From positions 1-64,000 of the forward strand of contig CAYNSB010000007.1 in assembly GCA_964399625.1 (NCBI GenBank): DNA of 64,000 bases. Reading direction: 5' to 3'. The stretch is from CAYNSB01 sp964399625 (GTDB lineage Bacteria > Planctomycetota > Phycisphaerae > Phycisphaerales > UBA1924). Shown here piece after piece: positions 14,148-22,002 of the stretch (position 1 is its first letter; the number at the start of each line of letters is the position of its first letter). The translations under genes and the position numbers were made by a program. The notes beneath the pieces are model-generated. The model was not told the origin of the DNA. It worked only from the letters and a program-made list of their open reading frames with translations, and did no database searches.

Positions 14148-16529
14148 TCACGGGCACCCGGCGCGGAAGCTCGTCAGGAAGCACGTGAAGTCGTTGGCGG
14201 TGAGCGTCGGCGGCGCCACGCTCAGGTCGCAGTTGGCGTACACGTCGCCCGCGCGGAACTTGGCGAGGAAGCACGAGAAATCGGCCGCGGTGAGCGAGGG
14301 CGTGCCCGTGCTGGCATCGCAGTTCGCGTAGCACACGCTGCCCGGGCATGGCGTGTACGGGCGCGCCAGGAACGTGTCCACGAAGCCCGGCGCGAGCAGC
14401 TCCGCAAGCCCGAATCCGCCCAGGCCCACATCGGGCATGCCCAGCGAATCGGGCAGATACGCGCGATCGACATTCGACTTGCGGTACAGGATCGACGCGC
14501 CGGACTTGAACAACTGGCGCCCGCCCGTGCGGAACGCCTGGTACGCCCCCACCGCCTCAATGGTGCGCCCGTGCGACGCGAAGGCCTCGAGCGAGGTGAA
14601 CGTGGCCACGTCGCCCGTGTGATCGTTCAACGTGTCCGCGTGGTAGCCGCCTCCATACCACACGCCCTTGGTGGTGCCCGCGCTGAACACGGTGTTGTAC
14701 TGAGGCCCGTTGTCGTCGGTCCACGCGGCGTTCGCGTCGCGCAGGTTGTTGTAGTGCTGGATCCACGCGGGGTCGTTTCGATAGGCGGGGAGAAGCATCG
14801 ACGGGTAGTGCGTGACGAACGCCGCCATGAACGCACCCGGCGAGTCGCACGCGGTGGGGCGCCCGGTCAGGTACGTCCCGCTGGGCGAGTTCGCGCGGTT
14901 GAGCCAGTACGCCCCGACGGTTTGCGAGTTGGCCCCGCCGTAGTACTGCGCCTGGGTCGTGAAGAGGATGCCCTCGTTGAAGGTGTGCGCGATGCCGCCG
15001 CCGAGGTTTCCACCGCCTCCCACAAGCCCACGGAAGCAGAGCCCCTTGTCCGCGAGGGTGACGTACGAATCCCAGTTCTTGACCTGGCAGATGATCTTGT
15101 TGGCGCACTGGCGAACGACAGGGTCCGCGGCCCAATAGTCGCGAGCCACGAGCGCACCCTGCAGGATCAGCATCGTCGAGAAGGTCGCGAACTCGGGGTC
15201 CCAACCGCTGGCGCCCTGGCCGGTGTTGAAGTCGATCCAGTGGCGCATGATGCCGTCCGCGGTGATGCTCGGGCCCACGCCGTCGGGATGCAACCCCGCG
15301 TAGCGCTGCAGGATCACCCGCGCCAGCGGGAGCGCCGTGGCGTCGTGGTTGATCCGATCGGCGGCGACGAGGATCATGAGCGTGAACGCCGCGGCGTCGG
15401 GCGTCGCGGGGTGGAAGTGCGTGCCCGTGGGCACGACGTCGGCGTCGATCACCCATCCCGGACGCTGCCCGTCGGGCGAGATCAGTCCCTTGGCGTACAC
15501 GACGTGCTGGTTGAACTCGTCCTGAACCCACTGATCGAACGTGAGTCGCGCGTCGAGAGAATCCTTGAGCGCGACGGCACCGCCCGTCTGTCCTTCGAGC
15601 AGCCGTCCATCCGCGGTGGCGGCGATGGAGAACTGCTCGGTCGTGGGCGTGTAGTAGAGGGTGGGTGCGAAGGCCTGCGTGCCCTGGGCCTGCGCCGCGT
15701 TCACGAAGCGCGTGCTCGCGGACGGGCCGCTCGACGTCAGCACGTAGAGCCCCGCGCCCGAAATCCCGTAGTGATCGCTCCACGCGAGCCCGCGGATGTC
15801 CGAGATGCCGCCGACGGACGTGAAGGTGAGCGCGGTGCTCGCGGTCACCGGCGCGCGATAGATGGTCGTGTCGCTCGCCGCGTAGAGCGTGCTGTTGATC
15901 CGATCGATCGCGATGCCCCGCGTCGCCGCGCCCGCGGGCAGCGTCGCCACTCCCACGAGCGAGCCGCTCGTGAGGTTGGCGCCCGCGGAGTAGGTGTTGA
16001 TCCGAGCCGTGACCCCGTCGCTCGTGCCCAGGTACAGGCGGCCCTTGAAATGGACGAGCCCCGTGATCGCGCGGGTCGCCTCGCCCACGGCGAAGTCGGT
16101 GCGGTTGAAGACGGTCAGCGTGTCCGTGGTGATGTCGTAGCGCAGGATCGCGCCGCCGGGCTGCGCCGGCAGCGCGTTCGTGTCGTGCACCGCGATGAAG
16201 AGGAGCCTGCCCGAGTCGGTCAGCGCCAGGGCCGAGGGCCCGTCGAGGCCGGCGTCGAGCGCCATCCAGGGGCAGAGCGCGGCGATGCGCGCTCGCGCGA
16301 TCGATGCGAGCACGTTGCCGCGGATATCGCGGATCTCGACGGCGTCCGTGGCAGTGGACGCGGTCGCGTACACGCCCGCGAGCGCCGCCGCGGCGATGCT
16401 CGTCGCGTCGTCCGTGCCCGGCGTGGGGTAACTCGCGACGATGGGCTGCGCGCCGGCTCCGGCGGTGGCGACCAGTGCCGCGATCGCGCCGGCGCGAGCG
16501 CCTTGGAATCGAGTAGGGATGGTGTTCAT
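14148..16529 (-). CDS. Large secreted protein: beta-propeller-like region, helical domain, dockerin-like repeats
   Basis: A 793-residue exported protein with a signal peptide (about 1-28, ending AGAGAQP). Residues about 30-330 are beta-rich with propeller-like repeats (DSGRLLFIAV, RLYLGTSDG, TLYAASDT, GLYVLTS). Residues about 335-725 are alpha-helical with many Trp/Asp/Tyr residues and look like an (alpha/alpha)6 glycan-active domain, but I cannot assign a GH family. The C-terminal ~65 residues hold two Cys-containing dockerin-like repeats (CYANCDAS...LTAADFSCFL and VYANCDLS...LTANDFTCFL) found on many Phycisphaerales exported proteins. GGAGG seven bases before ATG 16529 fixes the start. It is divergent from the GH1 gene with operator site 3 between, so it belongs to the glycan regulon. 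Catalytic activity is unproven. Confidence 0.75.
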   Translation of the reverse strand: MNTIPTRFQGARAGAIAALVATAGAGAQPIVASYPTPGTDDATSIAAAALAGVYATASTATDAVEIRDIRGNVLASIARARIAALCPWMALDAGLDGPSALALTDSGRLLFIAVHDTNALPAQPGGAILRYDITTDTLTVFNRTDFAVGEATRAITGLVHFKGRLYLGTSDGVTARINTYSAGANLTSGSLVGVATLPAGAATRGIAIDRINSTLYAASDTTIYRAPVTASTALTFTSVGGISDIRGLAWSDHYGISGAGLYVLTSSGPSASTRFVNAAQAQGTQAFAPTLYYTPTTEQFSIAATADGRLLEGQTGGAVALKDSLDARLTFDQWVQDEFNQHVVYAKGLISPDGQRPGWVIDADVVPTGTHFHPATPDAAAFTLMILVAADRINHDATALPLARVILQRYAGLHPDGVGPSITADGIMRHWIDFNTGQGASGWDPEFATFSTMLILQGALVARDYWAADPVVRQCANKIICQVKNWDSYVTLADKGLCFRGLVGGGGNLGGGIAHTFNEGILFTTQAQYYGGANSQTVGAYWLNRANSPSGTYLTGRPTACDSPGAFMAAFVTHYPSMLLPAYRNDPAWIQHYNNLRDANAAWTDDNGPQYNTVFSAGTTKGVWYGGGYHADTLNDHTGDVATFTSLEAFASHGRTIEAVGAYQAFRTGGRQLFKSGASILYRKSNVDRAYLPDSLGMPDVGLGGFGLAELLAPGFVDTFLARPYTPCPGSVCYANCDASTGTPSLTAADFSCFLAKFRAGDVYANCDLSVAPPTLTANDFTCFLTSFRAGCP

Positions 16530-16542
16530 GGTCTGCCTCCAC

Positions 16543-16548
16543 TCTATA
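16543..16548 (-). promoter_or_regulatory. -10 box of the dockerin-protein gene
   Basis: TATAGA on the minus strand lies 13 bases before the ATG at 16529. Operator site 3 covers the matching -35 position. The overlapping plus-strand TATAGT (16545-16550) could serve the GH1 gene. Confidence 0.4.
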
Positions 16549-16563
16549 GTGCGCCCCTGGACA

Positions 16564-16577
16564 TGCAAGCGGTTTCA
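16564..16577. promoter_or_regulatory. LacI-type operator (site 3) between the dockerin-protein and GH1 genes
   Basis: TGCAAGCGGTTTCA shares the core AAGCGGTTTCA with site 2. It is placed between two divergent starts, 18 bases before the GH1 ATG. Confidence 0.72.
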
Positions 16578-16594
16578 TGCAAATCGGAGCACGG

Positions 16595-18034
16595 ATGAAT
16601 CAGTTTCCGGAACACTTCGTGTGGGGCGCGGCATGCTCCTCCTATCAGCTCGAGGGCGCCGCGTCGATCGACGGCAAGGGGCCTTCCACGTGGGACGTGT
16701 TCTCGCACCGCCCGGGCTCCACGTTCATGGGGCACACGGGCGATGTCGCGTGCGATCACTATCACAAGTACAAAGAAGACGTCGCGCTCATGAAGCAGCT
16801 CGGACTGCACGCGTACCGCCTGAGCGTGTGCTGGCCCCGAGTGCTCGCCGACGGCACGGGCAAGATCAACGAGAAGGGCCTCGCGTTCTATGACCGCCTC
16901 ATCGACGAGCTTCTCGCGCACAACATCCAGCCGTGGGTCACACTCTTCCACTGGGATTACCCGTACTCGCTGTACCTGCGCGGCGGATGGCTCAATCGCG
17001 AGAGCCCCGCGTGGTTCGCGGAGTATGCGTCGGTCGTGATCGATCGCCTCTCCGATCGCGTGACGCACTGGATGACGATCAATGAGCCGCAGATCTTCCT
17101 CGGGCCGGACCACGGGGACTCGACGGGCGCGATAGGGCCGATGTACCGCCCCACGACGCGCGAGCGCCTCGTCGCCGCCCACCACACGCTGATGGCCCAC
17201 GGGCGTGCGTGCCAAGTGATCCGCGCTCGAGCCAAGAAAAAGCCCAGCGTCGGATGGGCGCCCATCGGTCGCACGTACGTGCCCGCGGACGATTCGCCCT
17301 CGAGCATCGCCGCGGCACGCAAGTGCACGCTCGGCTTCCCCACGCGCGATTTCTGGAGCAACATCTGGTTCGCCGACCCGATCCTGCTCGGGCAGTACCC
17401 CGAGGAGGCGGTGCGCGGGTTCGGCGAGGCGATGGACTTCGTGAAGCCGGGCGACTTGGAGCAGATGAAGCAGCCGCTCGATTTCTACGGGCTGAACATC
17501 TATGACGGCATCCGCGTGCGCGCGCGCAAGCCCGGCTCCCCGGCGCTCGATGTGGCGCGCATCGGCAACGGCCTGCCCGGTCACGCGACGGCAATGCTCT
17601 ACGACGACGTCGAGGTCGTGCCCGCGCCGCCGGGGCACGCGCAGACCGCCATCCGCTGGTTCGTGGTGCCCTCCGCCCTCTACTGGGGCCCGAAGTTCAT
17701 CTACGAGCGCTACAAGGTCCCCATCGTCATCACCGAGAACGGGCTGTCCAATGTCGACTGGGTGATGAGCGACGGAAAGGTCCACGATCCGCAGCGCATC
17801 GACTACACGCGGCGGTACCTCAAGGAATACCGGCGAGCGGCCAAGGACGGCACGGACATCCGCGGATATTTCCACTGGTCGATCATGGACAACTGCGAGT
17901 GGAGCAGTGGCTACAAGGAGCGGTTCGGTTTGATCCACGTGGATTTCGAGTCGCTCGCACGCACACCCAAGGAAAGCTTCCACTGGTACAAGCGCGTCAT
18001 CGCGACCAACGGAGCGAGCCTGGACGAGCATTGA
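16595..18034 (+). CDS. GH1 family beta-glucosidase
   Basis: A 479-residue cytoplasmic enzyme of standard GH1 length. It starts FPEHFVWGAACSSYQLEGAA, a typical GH1 N-terminus, and has the acid/base motif TINEP (Glu near 164), the nucleophile motif ITENG (Glu near 381), and the late WSIMDNCEWSSGYKERFGL stretch whose Glu and Trp bind the glycone sugar. It hydrolyses terminal beta-glucosides, here probably disaccharides from the GH144-like enzyme, releasing glucose next to the phosphorolytic GH94 route. ATG at 16595 is chosen for GGAG seven bases upstream; the ATG at 16577 lies in operator site 3. Exact linkage preference and any 6-phospho activity cannot be read; no PTS genes are nearby, so non-phosphorylated substrates are likelier. 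Confidence 0.93.
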   Translation: MNQFPEHFVWGAACSSYQLEGAASIDGKGPSTWDVFSHRPGSTFMGHTGDVACDHYHKYKEDVALMKQLGLHAYRLSVCWPRVLADGTGKINEKGLAFYDRLIDELLAHNIQPWVTLFHWDYPYSLYLRGGWLNRESPAWFAEYASVVIDRLSDRVTHWMTINEPQIFLGPDHGDSTGAIGPMYRPTTRERLVAAHHTLMAHGRACQVIRARAKKKPSVGWAPIGRTYVPADDSPSSIAAARKCTLGFPTRDFWSNIWFADPILLGQYPEEAVRGFGEAMDFVKPGDLEQMKQPLDFYGLNIYDGIRVRARKPGSPALDVARIGNGLPGHATAMLYDDVEVVPAPPGHAQTAIRWFVVPSALYWGPKFIYERYKVPIVITENGLSNVDWVMSDGKVHDPQRIDYTRRYLKEYRRAAKDGTDIRGYFHWSIMDNCEWSSGYKERFGLIHVDFESLARTPKESFHWYKRVIATNGASLDEH

Positions 18035-18047
18035 TGCTCGGCGCGGG

Positions 18048-19436
18048 TCACGGTGCCGGCTGACCGAGGATCGCCTCGCTCGCGGAGACTCCAGCGACGA
18101 AACCGCTCGACCACGCCCATTGGAAGTTGTACCCCCCGATCCGTCCGTCCACATCGCAGATCTCGCCGCACAGGTGCAACCCGGAGCACGCGCGGCTCTC
18201 GAGCGTCTTGAGATGCAGTTGGGCCAGCGGCACGCCGCCCGCGGTGACCTCGGCGTAGCCGAACCCGCGATCGCCCACGATTGGCAGCGTCAACTGCGTG
18301 AGCGTCGAAGCCAGCTCGCGACGCGGGCCCTTGGCGAGCGCGTGGATCGGCATCGCGGGGTCGAGCCCCGCGAGCTCGACCAGGGTTCGGGCCAGTCGTT
18401 CGGCCATGGGCGGCCCTGGCGTGAGCGATGCGATCGCACGGACGCAGGTCCACGAAGAGTGCGCTCGCGTGGCCTCCACCAGCGCCGCGTCGGCCGATTC
18501 GGTCGTCAACCCGGGCGTCCAGTTCACGTGGAGCGTCGGCGGCACAGACCCTCCGCCCGAGGCGACCGCGTCGAGGTAGTGCCGGCTGACGTCGAGAGCG
18601 GCAGGTCCTGAAATCCCAAAGTGCGTGCACAGCACGGCGTCGGTGAAGCTTGCCAGGCGCTTGCCCGACGCGGCTCGCACCTCGAGCGTCGCGTGGGCCG
18701 AAAGCCCCGAGAGCGTCGTGAGTGCGTGACCCTTGGGGAGCAGCAACGGCACGAGCGAGGGGAACACACGCGGCGTGAGCGTGTGCCCGAGCGATCGCAC
18801 CAGGGCGTAGCCACCGCCGTCGGACCCCGTCTTGGGCAGGCTCATCCCGCCTGTGGCGACAATCACGCGATTGGCGAGAACGCGGTCCGGGGTGGGATCT
18901 GGGTCTTGGAACTCGCCCGCGGGCAAGGGAGAGGAGCCCGCGGCCTCCGATGAAGCACGGTCGATGACAAACGCGTCGCCCTCGCGACGGATCGACCCTA
19001 CGCGCCACGGATGGCGGATCTCGACGCCCGCATCGTGAGCCGCAACGAGGAGCGCGTCGAGCACGGTGCGAGCGCGGTCCGTGGTAGGGAAGAGCTTGCC
19101 CGTCTCCTCGCGTTTAAGCTCGACGCCGAGCTCGCGAAAGAACTCCAGCGTCTCGGGCACGCCGAACCGTCGCAGGACGTTGCGAATCGCCGGCGGCGTG
19201 GATCCGGCATAGGCGGACTCGTCCACGGCGTCGTGGGTGACGTTGCACCGCCCGCCCCCCGCGACGAGGATCTTGGCGCCCAGCGTGCGCGCGCCATCAA
19301 GGGCGAGGATTCGAATCGCCCGCCCCGCGGACGTGCGAGGGCTCGCGAGGCGCTGAGCCGTGCGCCCCGCCCAGATCGACGCCATCAGACCCGCCGCACC
19401 CGCACCGATGATCGCGATGTCGCAGCGCTCGCTCAC
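18048..19436 (-). CDS. BaiN/HI0933-family FAD-dependent oxidoreductase
   Basis: A 462-residue flavoprotein with the dinucleotide-binding motif GAGAAGL (about 11-17) at the N-terminus, the family motif GAKILVAGGGRCNVTHD, VIVATGGMSLPKTGSDGGGY, and a C-terminal LHLCGEICDVDGRIGGYNFQWAWSSG that closes the FAD site. This is the HI0933/YhiN/BaiN group, a family without a settled physiological substrate. GTG at 19436 is supported by TAGAGT six bases upstream. It converges with the GH1 gene, 13 bases away. The insertion around 160-190 (Ser/Pro-rich, SPLPAGEFQDPDPTPD) is longer than I expect and probably a surface loop. Confidence 0.88.
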   Translation of the reverse strand: MSERCDIAIIGAGAAGLMASIWAGRTAQRLASPRTSAGRAIRILALDGARTLGAKILVAGGGRCNVTHDAVDESAYAGSTPPAIRNVLRRFGVPETLEFFRELGVELKREETGKLFPTTDRARTVLDALLVAAHDAGVEIRHPWRVGSIRREGDAFVIDRASSEAAGSSPLPAGEFQDPDPTPDRVLANRVIVATGGMSLPKTGSDGGGYALVRSLGHTLTPRVFPSLVPLLLPKGHALTTLSGLSAHATLEVRAASGKRLASFTDAVLCTHFGISGPAALDVSRHYLDAVASGGGSVPPTLHVNWTPGLTTESADAALVEATRAHSSWTCVRAIASLTPGPPMAERLARTLVELAGLDPAMPIHALAKGPRRELASTLTQLTLPIVGDRGFGYAEVTAGGVPLAQLHLKTLESRACSGLHLCGEICDVDGRIGGYNFQWAWSSGFVAGVSASEAILGQPAP

Positions 19437-19644
19437 GGGGCGACTCTAGCGGAGGCGCAGCGGAGGGCGCGCGCTCGGCGTGGAGCGGCGCGGCATGAAC
19501 GGCTCGTGCGATCGGAACGCCCGCGGAGTCGACATCACCCGTGTGCGACTCCGGCGGGGGCGTCCCAGGCTGCTGCAGACAGACCGCCACGGTCTTGGAC
19601 AGCAGGACCACACAGATCAGCCCCGCGGCCGTCGAGGGCTTCAT
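19297..19644 (-). CDS. Doubtful small exported-looking ORF overlapping the flavoprotein start
   Basis: A 115-codon frame begins ATG at 19644 with GGAG seven bases upstream and a signal-like start (MKPSTAAGLICVVLLSKTVAV). It runs 140 bases into the flavoprotein gene in another frame, and its C-terminal part looks like a GC-rich shadow. If anything is real here it is probably only the first 60-70 codons with a missed stop or frameshift. Listed because this stretch has no other gene. Confidence 0.2.
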   Translation of the reverse strand: MKPSTAAGLICVVLLSKTVAVCLQQPGTPPPESHTGDVDSAGVPIARAVHAAPLHAERAPSAAPPLESPRERALRHRDHRCGCGGSDGVDLGGAHGSAPREPSHVRGAGDSNPRP

Positions 19645-19806
19645 CACGCCATCTCCGAAGAGTGATCGCATGATACTCAGACAATGCCGCGGCTCCAGCG
19701 CGAACGCGACGCCCAACGCACGTTATCAAATCGCGAACACCTTCTCGGACGCTCGTGTAAAGCTGGGCAAGACGCCATGCGCGCGCCCGCGGCTTCGCGC
19801 GCACGA
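19437..19806. other. 370-base interval without a firm gene
   Basis: Lies between the flavoprotein and prfA, both minus strand. It holds the -10-like TAGAGT for the flavoprotein (19443-19448) and the doubtful ORF described separately. No RNA structure or terminator with a T-run was found after prfA. Confidence 0.5.
19443..19448 (-). promoter_or_regulatory. -10 box (TAGAGT) of the flavoprotein gene, leaderless arrangement
   Basis: Minus-strand TAGAGT ends six bases before the GTG at 19436. No Shine-Dalgarno is seen. Confidence 0.45.
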
Positions 19807-20907
19807 TCACAGCTCGGCCAAGCGCCGCGCCGTCTCGTGCTCCAGCAGGTCGTGCATCAGGCGCGACAGATCGCCCGCGAGCACGTCGCGCAGCGGGTAC
19901 TCCCCGGGCAGGCGCTCGTCGGCCACGATGCTGTCCTTGTAGCGGTACGTGCGGATCTTCTCGCTTCGACCACCGGTGCCGATCTGGCTGTTGCGGGCGG
20001 CGGTACGCTCGGCGGCCTTCTTCTGCTGCTCCAGCTCGTAGAGGCGCGCCATGAGCAGTCGGCGTGCACGCTCGCGATTCTGCTGCTGGCTCTTGGCCTC
20101 CATCATCTTGATGATGATGCCCGTGGGCTTGTGGTGGATCTGCCACGCCGTTTCGACCTTGTTCACGTTCTGCCCGCCCGGCCCCTGGGCGCGCGTCGCG
20201 AACTCCTCCACCTCGTTGCCCCAGTCGATCTTCACGTCAACGTCCTCGGGCTCGGCGAGCACGGCGACGCTTGCCGTGCTTGTGTGCACGCGCCCCTGCG
20301 CTTCGGTCGCGGGCACGCGCTTGACGGAGTGGACCCCCGCCTCGAAGGCGAGCTCGGACCACACGCCCTCGCCCCGGATGTTCGCCACCGCCGAACGCAC
20401 GCCGCCCGCGTCGCTCTCGGGGACGAGATCGAGAAGCTCAAGAGACCAGCCCTTCTTTGCCGCATACTTCGTGTAGACCTCCAGCAGGTCGCGGGCCCAG
20501 AGCGCGGCCTCATCGCCGCCGGTGCCGGCCCGAACCTCGAGCATGACCGAGCCCACGCGCCGATCGTCGCTAGTCACCAGTCGCGACTTCACATCCTCCA
20601 GCAATCTCCCCGCTCGCGACTCGATCTCCGGCAGTTCCGCTCGGGCGAGCGCGACAAACTCCGGGTCGGCGTTGCTCGCGATCGCGCCGCGCAGGTCGCG
20701 GGCCTCGGCGTGGAGCTTGCGGAACTCGCGATACGCGCCAACGACGGGCTCGAGCGCGCTCCGCTTCATGGAGAGATCGCGCACCTTGCGATGGTCGACC
20801 ACGATCGCAGGGTCCTGCAGGTCGCGCTCGAGGCGCACCTGCTCCTCGGCCAGCGCCTCGAGCTTCTGGACCACGCGCTCGGGCAAGGATGCGAACACGT
20901 CGGGCAT
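19807..20907 (-). CDS. prfA: Peptide chain release factor 1
   Basis: A 366-residue class I release factor that reads UAA and UAG. The discriminating tripeptide is PAT (about 199-201, in KRVPATEAQGRVHTS), the RF1 form, where RF2 would have SPF. The peptidyl-hydrolysis motif GGQ is at about 244-246 (GPGGQNVNK). The coiled domain 1 and C-terminal domain have normal length. ATG at 20907 gives the usual N-terminus; a longer in-frame extension would run into the divergent natA-like gene. The TACGCT box 8 bases upstream suggests a leaderless mRNA. No prmC methyltransferase gene follows, unlike in many bacteria. Confidence 0.96.
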   Translation of the reverse strand: MPDVFASLPERVVQKLEALAEEQVRLERDLQDPAIVVDHRKVRDLSMKRSALEPVVGAYREFRKLHAEARDLRGAIASNADPEFVALARAELPEIESRAGRLLEDVKSRLVTSDDRRVGSVMLEVRAGTGGDEAALWARDLLEVYTKYAAKKGWSLELLDLVPESDAGGVRSAVANIRGEGVWSELAFEAGVHSVKRVPATEAQGRVHTSTASVAVLAEPEDVDVKIDWGNEVEEFATRAQGPGGQNVNKVETAWQIHHKPTGIIIKMMEAKSQQQNRERARRLLMARLYELEQQKKAAERTAARNSQIGTGGRSEKIRTYRYKDSIVADERLPGEYPLRDVLAGDLSRLMHDLLEHETARRLAEL

Positions 20908-20915
20908 GGGCGGGG

Positions 20916-20921
20916 AGCGTA
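20916..20921 (-). promoter_or_regulatory. -10 box (TACGCT) of prfA, near-leaderless
   Basis: Minus-strand TACGCT ends eight bases before the ATG at 20907; only C-rich sequence, no Shine-Dalgarno, lies between. Confidence 0.4.
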
Positions 20922-20994
20922 GTCGGAGCAATTCCGAAACGCCGAGACATACGGAATCGGTTCGGGGAAGCGAAAGCCAACGCAATGAATCCCG

Positions 20995-21000
20995 TATCAT
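20995..21000 (+). promoter_or_regulatory. -10 box (TATCAT) of the natAB-like operon, leaderless arrangement
   Basis: TATCAT ends six bases before the ATG at 21007, placing the likely transcription start on the start codon itself. Confidence 0.5.
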
Positions 21001-21006
21001 CGCCGC

Positions 21007-22002
21007 ATGGGCGATGCGATTGTGCTCAAGGGCGTGCGCAAGACTTTCGGCTCCAATGTGGCCGTGGAGGGCATGGACCTGCGCATCCCGCAGGGCGAGC
21101 TCTGCGGGTTCATCGGGCCCAACGGCGCGGGCAAGACGACGACCATCCGCATGATCATGTCGATCCTCTTCCCGGACTCGGGCGAGATCGAGGTCCTGGG
21201 TAGGCGCTCCGCGATCGAGAGCAAGGACCGCATCGGGTACCTGCCCGAGGAACGCGGCGTGTACCGCAAGATGAAGGTCGGGCACTTCCTCGCGTACATC
21301 GCGCGCCTGAAGGCCGTGGATGAGAGGAACGTCGCCGCGAAGGTCCGCTGGTGGCTGGATCGCGTGGGCCTGGGCGATTGCCTCCGCAAGAAGTGCGAGG
21401 AACTGTCCAAGGGCATGCAGCAGAAGGTGCAGTTCGTCGCGGCGGTGCTGCACGAGCCGGACCTGATCATCCTCGACGAGCCCTTCTCCGGGCTCGATCC
21501 CGTGAACCGCAAGCTCCTGCGTGAGCTGATCGACGAGCAGCACAAGAACGGGCGGACGATCATCTTCTCCACGCACGCGATGTACGAGGCCGAGCAGCTC
21601 TGCGATCACCTGATGATGATCAACCGCGGCAAGAAGGTGCTGGACATGTCCATGAAGGACATCTGGCGAAACTTCGACCCGCGCACCGTCGTTCTCGAGC
21701 CGCTCAACACCGAGGACCGCATCGACACGATGGCGCTCCGCTCGATCGACGGCGTCTCGGGCGTGCACGACGTGCGCGGCGGCGTGGAGCTCCAGCTGGG
21801 CGAGCACGCGGATCCGTCCCGCGTGATGGGCGCGGCGGCGGCGATCGTGCGGGCGCGGCGGGTCGAGCTCAAGCGCGTCAGCGTTGAGGACATCTTCATC
21901 CAGCTCGTGCAGCAGTCGGGCGGGACGGGCGAGGAGCTCGAGAGCCTCAGGTCCGAGCTCTCACAGGAACGTGCCCTGGCGGGCAGCGGAGCGGACGCAT
22001 GA
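21007..22002 (+). CDS. ABC exporter ATP-binding protein, NatA-like
   Basis: A 331-residue ATPase with Walker A GPNGAGKTT (about 37-45), YLPEERGVY after the Q-loop region, the signature-like LSKGMQQK, Walker B LIILDEP and the switch FSTHAM. The ERG sequence following the Q-loop and the C-terminal DUF4162-type domain are typical of NatA sodium-efflux and related ABC-2 ATPases. It pairs with the next gene, which overlaps it by four bases (ATGA at 21999-22002). Substrate is uncertain: sodium, drugs or peptides have been assigned to relatives. Confidence 0.88.
   Translation: MGDAIVLKGVRKTFGSNVAVEGMDLRIPQGELCGFIGPNGAGKTTTIRMIMSILFPDSGEIEVLGRRSAIESKDRIGYLPEERGVYRKMKVGHFLAYIARLKAVDERNVAAKVRWWLDRVGLGDCLRKKCEELSKGMQQKVQFVAAVLHEPDLIILDEPFSGLDPVNRKLLRELIDEQHKNGRTIIFSTHAMYEAEQLCDHLMMINRGKKVLDMSMKDIWRNFDPRTVVLEPLNTEDRIDTMALRSIDGVSGVHDVRGGVELQLGEHADPSRVMGAAAAIVRARRVELKRVSVEDIFIQLVQQSGGTGEELESLRSELSQERALAGSGADA

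Noticed and set aside
14557..16598. Long frames on both strands within the dockerin-protein gene
   Set aside because: Only the minus-strand frame with signal peptide, Shine-Dalgarno and dockerin-like end makes sense; the others are Arg/His-rich shadows.
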